A stretch of 32,814 nucleotides of DNA from Mangrovicoccus sp. GTDB lineage: Bacteria; Pseudomonadota; Alphaproteobacteria; Rhodobacterales; Rhodobacteraceae. A program made the translations under genes and the position numbers. The DNA lies in contig JAOXSB010000050.1 of the NCBI GenBank assembly GCA_025800345.1, forward strand, positions 1 through 32,814, written 5' to 3'. The notes under the pieces were generated by a model. It searched no databases, was not told the DNA's origin, and saw nothing but the letters and a program-made list of their open reading frames with translations. Shown here piece after piece: positions 27,184-32,814 of this stretch. How positions within the stretch are numbered: position 1 is the first letter of the stretch; each line of letters starts with the position of its first letter.

Positions 27184-27915
27184 TCATACCTCTTTTTGCC
27201 CGCGCAGGGCTTTGATCACCAAAGGCAGGGCCGCGAGCCCCGCCAACCCCAATAGGGGCAACAACACATGGGGCTCGAAAATGATGCCCAGATCCGGGGC
27301 CTCGCCCGCGGCAAAAACCTCGCCGAGCCCTGCCCCAACCGAGGTGTAGACAATCGCCCCAGGAATGATGCCCAGACAGGTCGAAATGGCGTAACGGGAA
27401 AGCGGCACCCCAACCAAAGCTGGCAGCAAATTGGCTACGAAAAACGGCACTACAGGCACCAAGCGCATGAGGAACAGCATCTCCCATTGCGAGCGATCAA
27501 TGCCCTCCTTGAGCCGTTTGATCGGGCCCGAGGCCCCATCCATGCGCGCTGCAAGCTGCGCCCCAAGCCCTGCCCGCGCCACCAAGAAGATGCCCATGGC
27601 CCCAAGGGTTGCTGCGGTGATGTTGAAAAGCACCCCTGGAAAGGTGGCGAATAAGAACCCGCCGGTCAGCGTGGCGATGGTGGCCCCTGGCAGACCAAAG
27701 CCCACCATAACCGCATAGGCGGCGATAAAGCCTGCCACCGTGAGCAGGTAATGCGCATCGCGCCAAGCCAGCAGCGTTTCCCGATGGGCGGCCAGAGCGG
27801 CGAAGTTCAGATGATCCTTCAGCGCATAGCCTCCGATCACCGCCACAGCGAGCACGATCACCAAAGACAATCGTTTCAGCAAAGCATTGGGATAGGATTG
27901 GCTCATCTGGCTCAT
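27184..27915 (-). CDS. TVP38/TMEM64 family (VTT domain) membrane protein
   Basis: A 243-residue inner-membrane protein with about five to six hydrophobic segments. The VTT/DedA-type core is visible as GLPGATIATLTGGFLF, then AATLGAMGIFLVARAGLG, and the segment MRLVPVVPFFVANLLPALVGVPLSRY with conserved prolines and arginine. Members are proposed to take part in lipid scrambling or in metal or envelope homeostasis; this one cannot be assigned further. It heads a probable operon with the flavoprotein (3-base gap) and the histidine kinase. An alternative start is ATG 27906. Confidence 0.9.
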   Translation of the reverse strand: MSQMSQSYPNALLKRLSLVIVLAVAVIGGYALKDHLNFAALAAHRETLLAWRDAHYLLTVAGFIAAYAVMVGFGLPGATIATLTGGFLFATFPGVLFNITAATLGAMGIFLVARAGLGAQLAARMDGASGPIKRLKEGIDRSQWEMLFLMRLVPVVPFFVANLLPALVGVPLSRYAISTCLGIIPGAIVYTSVGAGLGEVFAAGEAPDLGIIFEPHVLLPLLGLAGLAALPLVIKALRGQKEV

Positions 27916-28218
27916 CGGCGTGGCTCGGGTTAGAACAGTCTGGGCTAGATCTGAGGCAGAGCCTAGCGCGGGACCAGTGCGCTCACGGGGCCTTGATCTG
28001 AGGTGACAGAATCGGCAGCATTTCCCGGGCTTCTGCCGCGTTTTGTTACAATTTGCGCTGCCTCTGCCCCAAGCCTGTCATATTCAAGCCCGATTGCTGC
28101 AACGCCGCCCAAAGCCTGCTCCGGCCCACTTGGCATCGCAAAACAAGGGTTTGCCGCCGCGTTGTGGCAAAAAATGCCATGGGCGATAAAAACTGCACCG
28201 CGCAGATGCAAAGAATGA
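27916..28218. other. Intergenic stretch between the VTT gene and rpmH
   Basis: About 300 bases between divergent genes. A minus-strand frame of 82 codons (27963-28211) and a plus-strand frame of 71 codons overlap here; neither has a ribosome site or recognisable domain. The stretch probably carries the divergent promoters. I see nothing else in it. Confidence 0.5.
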
Positions 28219-28247
28219 TTGACTCCTTCTTCGCAGCCCCCTAGAGG
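28219..28247 (+). promoter_or_regulatory. Candidate promoter of rpmH-rnpA-yidD
   Basis: TTGACT (28219-28224) and TAGAGG (28242-28247) are separated by 17 bases, 69 bases before the rpmH start. The leader between contains the GC-rich inverted repeat CTCTCC / GGAGAG close to the ribosome site. The -35 is good and the -10 weak. Confidence 0.45.
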
Positions 28248-28315
28248 CCGTAGCTCGAATTGAACCGAACCCGCGGGCGCTCTCCCGTGCGTGTTCGCGA
28301 TCGGAGAGCACGAGA

Positions 28316-28450
28316 ATGAAACGTACTTATCAGCCTAGCAACCTTGTCCGCAAACGCCGCCATGGTTTCCGCGCCCGCATGTCTACCAAAGCTGGCCGCA
28401 AAATCCTGAACGCCCGCCGCCTGCGCGGTCGTAAATCGCTCAGCGCCTAA
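28316..28450 (+). CDS. rpmH: 50S ribosomal protein L34
   Basis: A 44-residue, arginine/lysine-rich protein that starts [18 protein letters not shown] and ends [11 protein letters not shown], the standard sequence of L34. It sits in the exit-tunnel region of the large ribosomal subunit. A GGAG site precedes the ATG. As in most bacteria it is followed directly by rnpA (8-base gap). Confidence 0.98.
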   Translation: MKRTYQPSNLVRKRRHGFRARMSTKAGRKILNARRLRGRKSLSA

Positions 28451-28458
28451 GGCCTTTG

Positions 28459-28833
28459 ATGTCTGCGTCGCTGGTCACTTTGACAAAGCGCGCAGAATTC
28501 CTGGCCGCTGCGCGCGCTCGCCGCGCGCCCGGCCCGAGCCTGGTTCTCCAGGCCCGGCGGCGCGGCAAGGAAGAGTCCAATGATGGCAATGCCATCCGCG
28601 TGGGTTATACCTGCTCCAAAAAGGTCGGCAATGCTGTTGCCCGCAACCGCGCCAAACGGCGGCTGCGCGCAGCTGCGCGCGATGTGTTGAGCTTACAGGG
28701 CAAACCAGGTTGGGATTATGTCCTGATTGGACGCGCTGGCAAGACCGCCGAGCGCCCTTATGAGTTGCTCTGCGCAGATCTGCGCAAAGCTTTGGATAAG
28801 ATCCATACCCCGCGGGAGCGGGCCGCGTCATGA
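28459..28833 (+). CDS. rnpA: Ribonuclease P protein component
   Basis: The basic protein subunit of RNase P, which helps the catalytic RNA to cut the 5' leader from pre-tRNAs. With the ATG at 28459 it has 124 residues; an in-frame TTG lies one codon before. The family signature [17 protein letters not shown] is at residues 54-70, the N-terminus [10 protein letters not shown] is typical, and [10 protein letters not shown] follows near residue 90. The stop overlaps the yidD start (ATGA at 28830-28833). Confidence 0.96.
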   Translation: MSASLVTLTKRAEFLAAARARRAPGPSLVLQARRRGKEESNDGNAIRVGYTCSKKVGNAVARNRAKRRLRAAARDVLSLQGKPGWDYVLIGRAGKTAERPYELLCADLRKALDKIHTPRERAAS

Positions 28834-29054
28834 ACCTAGGCGCGCGGATATTATCAGTGCCGGTGCATTTTTACCGGCTGGTGATCTCGCCCTTGATTGG
28901 CAGCAATTGCCGCTATCACCCCACATGCTCTGCTTATGCGCTAGAAGCTTTGGAACGCCATGGGGCGCTGAAAGGCGGCTGGCTTGCGATCAAACGGATC
29001 GCCCGCTGTCACCCCTGGGGCGGCTCGGGCATCGATAACGTACCCGAGAAGTGA
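28830..29054 (+). CDS. yidD: Membrane protein insertion efficiency factor YidD
   Basis: YidD is a small inner-membrane-associated protein that improves YidC-dependent insertion. The 74-residue length and the segments [20 protein letters not shown] (Cys27, Cys33) and [11 protein letters not shown] (Cys60) are diagnostic. It is coupled to rnpA by an ATGA overlap. In most bacteria yidC comes next; here a 345-base gap and a cluster of unrelated tandem genes follow, and yidC is not in the window. Confidence 0.96.
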   Translation: MNLGARILSVPVHFYRLVISPLIGSNCRYHPTCSAYALEALERHGALKGGWLAIKRIARCHPWGGSGIDNVPEK

Positions 29055-29399
29055 GCCAAAGCAATTAGTTAGCATTTGCGCGCAAAGCCATCCAGCAGAT
29101 CGAAACACCGATATTTCTGCGAATACCGCGACAACGCAACACAGGATGTTTTCCACATATCACCCACAAGCATGGTGGCTTGTTGTGGATTTTAAGCTTC
29201 GAGAGCTATATTTCTGCACTAAGCATGGTTTCCGCAAGGAAAAGCAACCAAGGGCTGATTATTGTCTCCGAGCGCTCTCGGCGCGACAATAAGGCGGCGC
29301 AGCTTTCCTCTACCGCCACGCCAATAATCTGGGACAGATCGCTCTTCCAGGGCGGCCTGAAAACTTTGTGCGTCCGCACCATTACTCTAAGGACACAAC
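29055..29399 (+). other. Leader region of the tandem family with a nested inverted repeat
   Basis: No supported gene. TTTTCCACA (29149-29157, one base from the DnaA box TTATCCACA) and TTGTGGATT (29183-29191) face each other; between them ACAAGC (29165-29170) and GCTTGT (29177-29182) form a perfect stem around ATGGTG. This could be a hairpin, a terminator for the yidD operon or a pair of weak DnaA sites. The region is poorer in GC than the genes around it and must contain the promoter of the first tandem gene. Confidence 0.4.
29368..29379. promoter_or_regulatory. Palindrome 20 bases before tandem gene 1
   Basis: GTGCG-TC-CGCAC is a perfect 5-bp palindrome preceded by TTT. A matching element stands at almost the same distance before the second tandem gene and a weaker one before the third, which suggests a shared regulatory site. 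Confidence 0.4.
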
Positions 29400-30533
29400 A
29401 TGACTTGTAACCCCGACGGGAATTTCACGCCGAACCCTGATTTCGAGACGGTAGGCAGCATCAATGTGCGCAATTTTCATGATGAGTTAATGCATGTGAA
29501 AATCGATCTCGATGGCGCAGGCGAGCTGGCCTATGGCAAGCTGCATTTCGGCGGCTCCAACGCCATTGGTGATGGCGAGCTTTACGATACCATTTCCGGG
29601 GCGCTGAACATTTATCGCGGCGATAATGATGTTCAGGATCTGCTGACCGAGCTGCTTTTGGGGATGAATGATGGCGATTGCCCCGATGGGGTTTCCGACG
29701 GGATCGCAGGCATTGATGGTGTCGAATTGCTGAGCTTGGATGCGGATAGCTTCACCATCCAAATGACCAATATGCACGGCGCGAAAGATACGATGGTCTT
29801 TTCCGGGAAGGGCGTCGAGAAAATCATCGCTGATGTGGCCGCCATGAGCAGCACAATCGATGTGGCCGATACCAGCCATCAATTCACCATCATTGACGCC
29901 AGCGACATAGGCAGCAGCGTCTTCATCGGCGAGATTTTTGGCGAACTGGCCGAAGTGGTGGGTAAGTCATCCATTGATGTGAGCCCAGATGCCGATGGGG
30001 GCGATGTGCTTAATCTGTTGGCCGAGCTTTTGACCGGCAACAATTCCTCTGTAAATGAAGCAGACAACACCCCGGGCATTGAGGGTGTGGAACTGATTGA
30101 TCTGGATGCCGACAGCTTTGCGTTCAAATATAATGGTGACACAATCCTGATCACCAATGCGGCCGCTCAAATCGCCGAGGCCGCTTCGGGGCCGATCAAG
30201 CTGAAAAATAATCAGCCCACAGCCCAGGTTATGGATTTCACTGAATTCGATATCCGTTATCGGATTGATGGCGCAAATACCGTAGGCGACGGTGAGCTTA
30301 ACGCCATTACCGGCCCCAATTGGCTAGCTTGGCACGACACGAAAAAGCGCGGAATCGTCACTGAATATCAAGACGTGCTCGAAGAAATGCTTATCTCCAC
30401 CCGCGAGGAGAAACTCACCGATGCCACTGGGATCGATGGCGTCGAGCTGGTTGGGATCGACGAGGACAGCTTTACCTTTATCGCCAATGGCGACACGCTT
30501 ATCCTGCAGCATGATTATTTCGAGCTCGGCTAA
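29400..30533 (+). CDS. Unrecognised acidic modular protein, tandem paralogue 1
   Basis: I do not recognise this 377-residue family. It starts MTCNPDGNFTPNPDF, without signal peptide or membrane helix, and is rich in Asp and Gly. It is built from three diverged modules of about 115-120 residues, ending near residues 152, 263 and 377. Each has G(D)GEL, a helix like DVLNLLAELLTG, then GI(D/E)GVEL-x2-(L/I)D-x-DSF and a strand like NGDTILI. The module core lies at about 58-136, 180-253 and 297-372. After modules 1 and 2 a short helix follows (IIADVAAMS, AAQIAEAAS). The protein ends DYFELG, an acidic-hydrophobic tail that could recall type I secretion signals, but no GGxGxD repeats are present. AAGGA lies seven bases before the ATG. 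Paralogues 2 and 3 follow on the same strand. Confidence 0.85.
   Translation: MTCNPDGNFTPNPDFETVGSINVRNFHDELMHVKIDLDGAGELAYGKLHFGGSNAIGDGELYDTISGALNIYRGDNDVQDLLTELLLGMNDGDCPDGVSDGIAGIDGVELLSLDADSFTIQMTNMHGAKDTMVFSGKGVEKIIADVAAMSSTIDVADTSHQFTIIDASDIGSSVFIGEIFGELAEVVGKSSIDVSPDADGGDVLNLLAELLTGNNSSVNEADNTPGIEGVELIDLDADSFAFKYNGDTILITNAAAQIAEAASGPIKLKNNQPTAQVMDFTEFDIRYRIDGANTVGDGELNAITGPNWLAWHDTKKRGIVTEYQDVLEEMLISTREEKLTDATGIDGVELVGIDEDSFTFIANGDTLILQHDYFELG
29562..29674 (+). repeat. Near-identical DNA block shared by tandem genes 1 and 2 (copy 1)
   Basis: This 113-base block differs from 31169-31281 at three positions. The shared stretch codes for the most conserved part of module 1 (AIGDGELYDTISGALNIYRG and onward). 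Confidence 0.8.
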
Positions 30534-31006
30534 ACGAGCCTTGGGGTCGCAAGGCCCCAAGCCGCCCGATACCCGGTCAAAACAGCGCCTAGGGCTCTGT
30601 CACAAACAGCGACTACCCGGCGAATCGCCACGGCGCTCAACCACCACGGGGCGATGCTGCAATCGCAAAGCCAAATACCTCAACTGCAAAAATAGCCATT
30701 GGCATTAGGCACTTGAGGATTCTGCGGCGCAGCGGCAACGCCTTTGAAAAAACCTCCCCCTAGCATCGGATAATTGTCGAAAACATTCTTGCCTTTGAAT
30801 TGATAGGGCTAGTTTTCTGCCCGGTTTCAATGGGTTTCGATGGGATGATCTCACCTGCAATTCAAGCGGGCTCCCCAAAGCAATCCAGACCTGGAAAACG
30901 AGCGGCACAATCCTCGTGATCTCGCCGCAGCAATGACCAACGCGCGGCCGCTCATGGTGAGCGACCGGGGCCAATTTTGTGCCCGCACTGAAATTTTGAG
31001 GATCCT
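30534..31006 (+). other. Spacer between tandem genes 1 and 2, with a possible gene relic
   Basis: No intact gene. Seven bases after the stop, CTTGGGG (30540-30546) pairs with CCCCAAG (30555-30561), a possible terminator without T run. Around 30836-30880 the order TTCGA, ACCTGCAAT, GGCTCCCCAAA repeats that found at the start of tandem gene 3 (about 32522-32562), but without an ATG, so it may be the remnant of another copy. The palindrome GTGC-CC-GCAC (30979-30988) lies 18 bases before the next start. Confidence 0.4.
30979..30988. promoter_or_regulatory. Palindrome 18 bases before tandem gene 2
   Basis: GTGC-CC-GCAC preceded by TTTT, the counterpart of the element before tandem gene 1 (TTT-GTGCG-TC-CGCAC). 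It is followed by GAGGA and the ATG. The similarity of position and sequence across otherwise diverged spacers supports function. Confidence 0.4.
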
Positions 31007-32128
31007 ATGACCTGTCACCCCAATGGCAATTTCACGCCCCATCCTGATTTTGAAACCGTCGGAGAGGCCAATGTCCGCAACTGGCATGATGAGCTGATCC
31101 ATGTCTCCATCGCCTTGGACGATCAAGGCGAACTGGCCTATGGCAAGCTGCATTTTGGCGGCTCGAAAGCCATTGGTGATGGCGAGCTTTACGATACCAT
31201 TTCCGGGGCGCTGAACATCTATCGCGGCGATAATGATGTTCAGGATCTGCTGACCGAGCTTCTTTTGGGCATGAATGATGGGGATTGCCCTGATGGTCTG
31301 TCCGATGGTGTGGCCGGCATTGATGGGGTAAAATTGCTCGGGCTGGATAGCAACAGTTTCACCATTCAATTGACCAATGCCCATGGCGCCACGGACACGA
31401 TGGTTTTTTCCGGCGCGGGTGTTGAGAAAATCCTAGAAGATGTGGCCGCCATGAGCAACCAGATCGATATCGCAGATAACAGCCACCAATTCGCCATCAT
31501 TGATGCGGCTGCACTGGAAGCCTGTTTTGCCAGCTATGATATCGGCACCCCCAGCGGCGAGTTGGCCCAAATCATCGGCTATAATGGCATTTCCGCCGGT
31601 GGGTTTTTCCTGCCTGATGATGTGCTCGAACTGCTGTCGGAATTCTTCACCGGGCAATATTCTTGGTGGGATTTCTGCGAAACCATCCCCGGCATCGACG
31701 GGGTAGAGCTGATCGATGTGGATGCCGATAGCTTTGCCTTTTCGGTCAATGGCGACACGATTTTGATCACGAATGCAGGCGATCAGATCGCTGCGGCCAG
31801 CTCTCAAGCAGTGCTGCATGATGGGGTGCCCAGCGCCGAATTGGTGGATCAAACTGAAACCCACCTGCCAGGCAGCTATATCGGCAAAGCCAAAACTGTG
31901 GGGGATGGCGAGCTGAAAGACGTGATCGGCCACTCGCGGATCAACCTCAACAACAATGTCGATGATGTGGAAAATCTCATCCTAGCCTTCACCACCTCAG
32001 CCCATAGCGATGCAGATCCTGCGGGAATCGACGGTGTCGAATTGGTCGGGCTGGACGAAGACAGCGTCACCTTTGTGGCCAATGGCGATACAATCATCCT
32101 GCAACACGACTATTTCGATCTCGCCTAA
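31007..32128 (+). CDS. Unrecognised acidic modular protein, tandem paralogue 2
   Basis: A 373-residue paralogue of the preceding gene with the same three-module plan and the same ends (MTCHPNGNFTPHPDF at the start, DYFDLA at the end). Module 1 is nearly the same as in paralogue 1, module 2 differs strongly and holds an aromatic stretch (TGQYSWWDFCETIPGIDGVE), and module 3 is intermediate. Bases 31169-31281 differ from 29562-29674 at only 3 of 113 positions, although the first 60 bases of the two genes differ at 16; this points to recent gene conversion. No signal peptide or membrane segment. GAGGA precedes the ATG. Function unknown; secretion, surface or storage roles are all open. Confidence 0.85.
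   Translation: MTCHPNGNFTPHPDFETVGEANVRNWHDELIHVSIALDDQGELAYGKLHFGGSKAIGDGELYDTISGALNIYRGDNDVQDLLTELLLGMNDGDCPDGLSDGVAGIDGVKLLGLDSNSFTIQLTNAHGATDTMVFSGAGVEKILEDVAAMSNQIDIADNSHQFAIIDAAALEACFASYDIGTPSGELAQIIGYNGISAGGFFLPDDVLELLSEFFTGQYSWWDFCETIPGIDGVELIDVDADSFAFSVNGDTILITNAGDQIAAASSQAVLHDGVPSAELVDQTETHLPGSYIGKAKTVGDGELKDVIGHSRINLNNNVDDVENLILAFTTSAHSDADPAGIDGVELVGLDEDSVTFVANGDTIILQHDYFDLA
31169..31281 (+). repeat. Near-identical DNA block shared by tandem genes 1 and 2 (copy 2)
   Basis: Counterpart of 29562-29674 at an offset of exactly 1607 bases, the same offset as the two start codons. Tandem gene 3 is clearly diverged in the same segment. Confidence 0.8.
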
Positions 32129-32532
32129 TAGGTGCACTGGAAAGACAGCTTTTAGGTGAACCATCGCCGATTTCAGTCGCCTGCTTTGGGCGGCTGATGC
32201 CTGCAAGGCATTGAACAAAAAGATTTATTGACGCACCATAAATTTCTCCTTGCACCGCAACCCAGGCGCTTCAAGTCGGAACCACCCACAACCTGACGCT
32301 GCGTAATAAACTCAGCTATAGATTTGATTCAGGTCAAAGAGTATTTCGCCCATCATTCGGTGCTCGCCTGAGACATTCATCTCGCCAAGCGGTGTGTTGG
32401 GAGGCCACCTTGAGCGCTCGAATACAATCCATTGGGCAAATCGCCCGTCACAAATGAACTCAAACATATGACCCCGCCCCGGCAAGGGGGTGGTTCTGCG
32501 CGCCTGTGCGCTAAAGCTTTTCGAGGAAGACC
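32129..32532 (+). other. Spacer between tandem genes 2 and 3
   Basis: No supported gene. Two hairpins follow each other, CAGTCGCC/GGCGGCTG (32174-32181 with 32189-32196, one G-T pair) and ATGCCT-GCA-AGGCAT (32197-32211, perfect), and an A-rich stretch comes after; they may end transcription of tandem gene 2. GCGC-GCCTGT-GCGC (32498-32511) stands 21 bases before the next ATG, at the place of the palindromes of genes 1 and 2. Confidence 0.4.
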
Positions 32533-32814
32533 ATGACCTGCAATACCGGCTCCCCAAACCCAAATCCCAACCCTGATTTCGATACGATTGGCAGCCTGAA
32601 TGTACGCAATCACCATGATGAGTTGATGCATGTAAGCATTGATCTGGATGGGAATGGCGAAGTTGCTTATGGTAAATTGCATTTCGGCGGGGCCGGCGCG
32701 ATTGGCGATGGCGAGCTATACAACACGATCGGCGGCGCGCTGAATATCTATCGTGGCGACAATGATGTTGAGGATATCCTTACCGAATTGCTGCTTGGCG
32801 CACATGGCGGCGAT
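32533..32814 (+). CDS. Unrecognised acidic modular protein, tandem paralogue 3, 3'-truncated
   Basis: The first 94 codons of a third family member; the window ends inside module 1. It begins MTCNTGSPNPNPNPDFDTIG, so the N-terminal linker is longer and richer in Asn-Pro than in the other two, and then follows the family closely (SLNVRNHHDELMHVSIDLDG, KLHFGG, IGDGELYNTIGGALNIYRG, DVEDILTELLLG). Its codons differ from those of genes 1 and 2 in the block that they share, so it did not take part in that conversion. GAGGA precedes the ATG. The cluster may continue beyond the window. Confidence 0.85.
   Translation, partial: MTCNTGSPNPNPNPDFDTIGSLNVRNHHDELMHVSIDLDGNGEVAYGKLHFGGAGAIGDGELYNTIGGALNIYRGDNDVEDILTELLLGAHGGD

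Noticed and set aside
27963-28211. 82-codon minus-strand frame upstream of the VTT gene
   Set aside because: No ribosome site, mixed codon third positions and no known domain; it overlaps the likely promoter region of rpmH.
32312-32563. Minus-strand frame between tandem genes 2 and 3
   Set aside because: It runs across the start of tandem gene 3 and has no ribosome site or domain.
29400-32814. CRISPR array, IS element or RTX toxin as explanation of the repetitive region
   Set aside because: No short regularly spaced repeats, no transposase or terminal inverted repeats, and no GGxGxD nonapeptides; repetition is at gene and module level.

Overview
The window is about 60% GC and reads as the chromosome of an alphaproteobacterium, most likely Rhodobacterales (Roseobacter/Paracoccus type). 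The evidence is the run trpD-trpC-moaC-moeA-lexA / comEC / gltX-gltA, the alphaproteobacterial SOS box GAAC-N7-GAAC in front of lexA, a methionine synthase split into two genes, and system I cytochrome c maturation genes. This is a judgement from gene content; no database search was possible.

Layout. (1) 1-3996, plus strand: trpD (5' end missing), trpC, moaC and moeA, each overlapping the next by ATGA, then lexA with its own SOS-controlled promoter. (2) 4048-6450, minus strand: a small lipoprotein and comEC. A CtrA-like site lies in the comEC/gltX intergenic region. (3) 6587-9381, plus: gltX and gltA. (4) 9457-14103, minus: a tightly overlapping operon of an FNR-type regulator, ccmF, ccmH and ccmI. 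It diverges from (5) 14350-17180, plus: a secreted dodecaheme cytochrome c with 12 CXXCH motifs, then a small exported Rap1a/Tai-like protein. The shared upstream region holds an FNR-like box and a perfect palindrome. (6) 17268-23640, a cobalamin/methionine block. Two cobalamin riboswitches point away from each other. One leads into bluB (with arsH behind it); the other leads into an unrecognised 100-residue protein and the split metH. The stretch just before metH contains two interleaved perfect inverted repeats that could form an H-type pseudoknot. (7) 24187-27915, minus: tRNA-Arg(ACG), an orphan sensor kinase, a flavin disulfide reductase-like protein and a VTT/TVP38 membrane protein. (8) 28316-29054, plus: rpmH, rnpA and yidD. 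(9) 29400-32814, plus: where yidC would usually follow yidD there are instead three tandem paralogues (the third cut by the window end) of an acidic, Asp/Gly-rich protein family that I do not recognise. Each full-length member is built from three diverged internal modules.

How the parts work together. The strongest candidate system for respiratory function is the FNR-type regulator, the heme-lyase genes ccmFHI and the multiheme cytochrome. An oxygen-responsive factor is encoded in one operon with heme-attachment machinery, facing a protein that needs twelve heme attachments. The cobalamin block joins synthesis of the lower ligand of B12 (BluB, which consumes FMN) with the B12-dependent enzyme MetH, each behind its own riboswitch. 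The tandem family at the right edge is the best candidate for something undescribed: it is repetitive at the level of genes, modules and upstream sequence, and two copies share a nearly identical block that suggests gene conversion.
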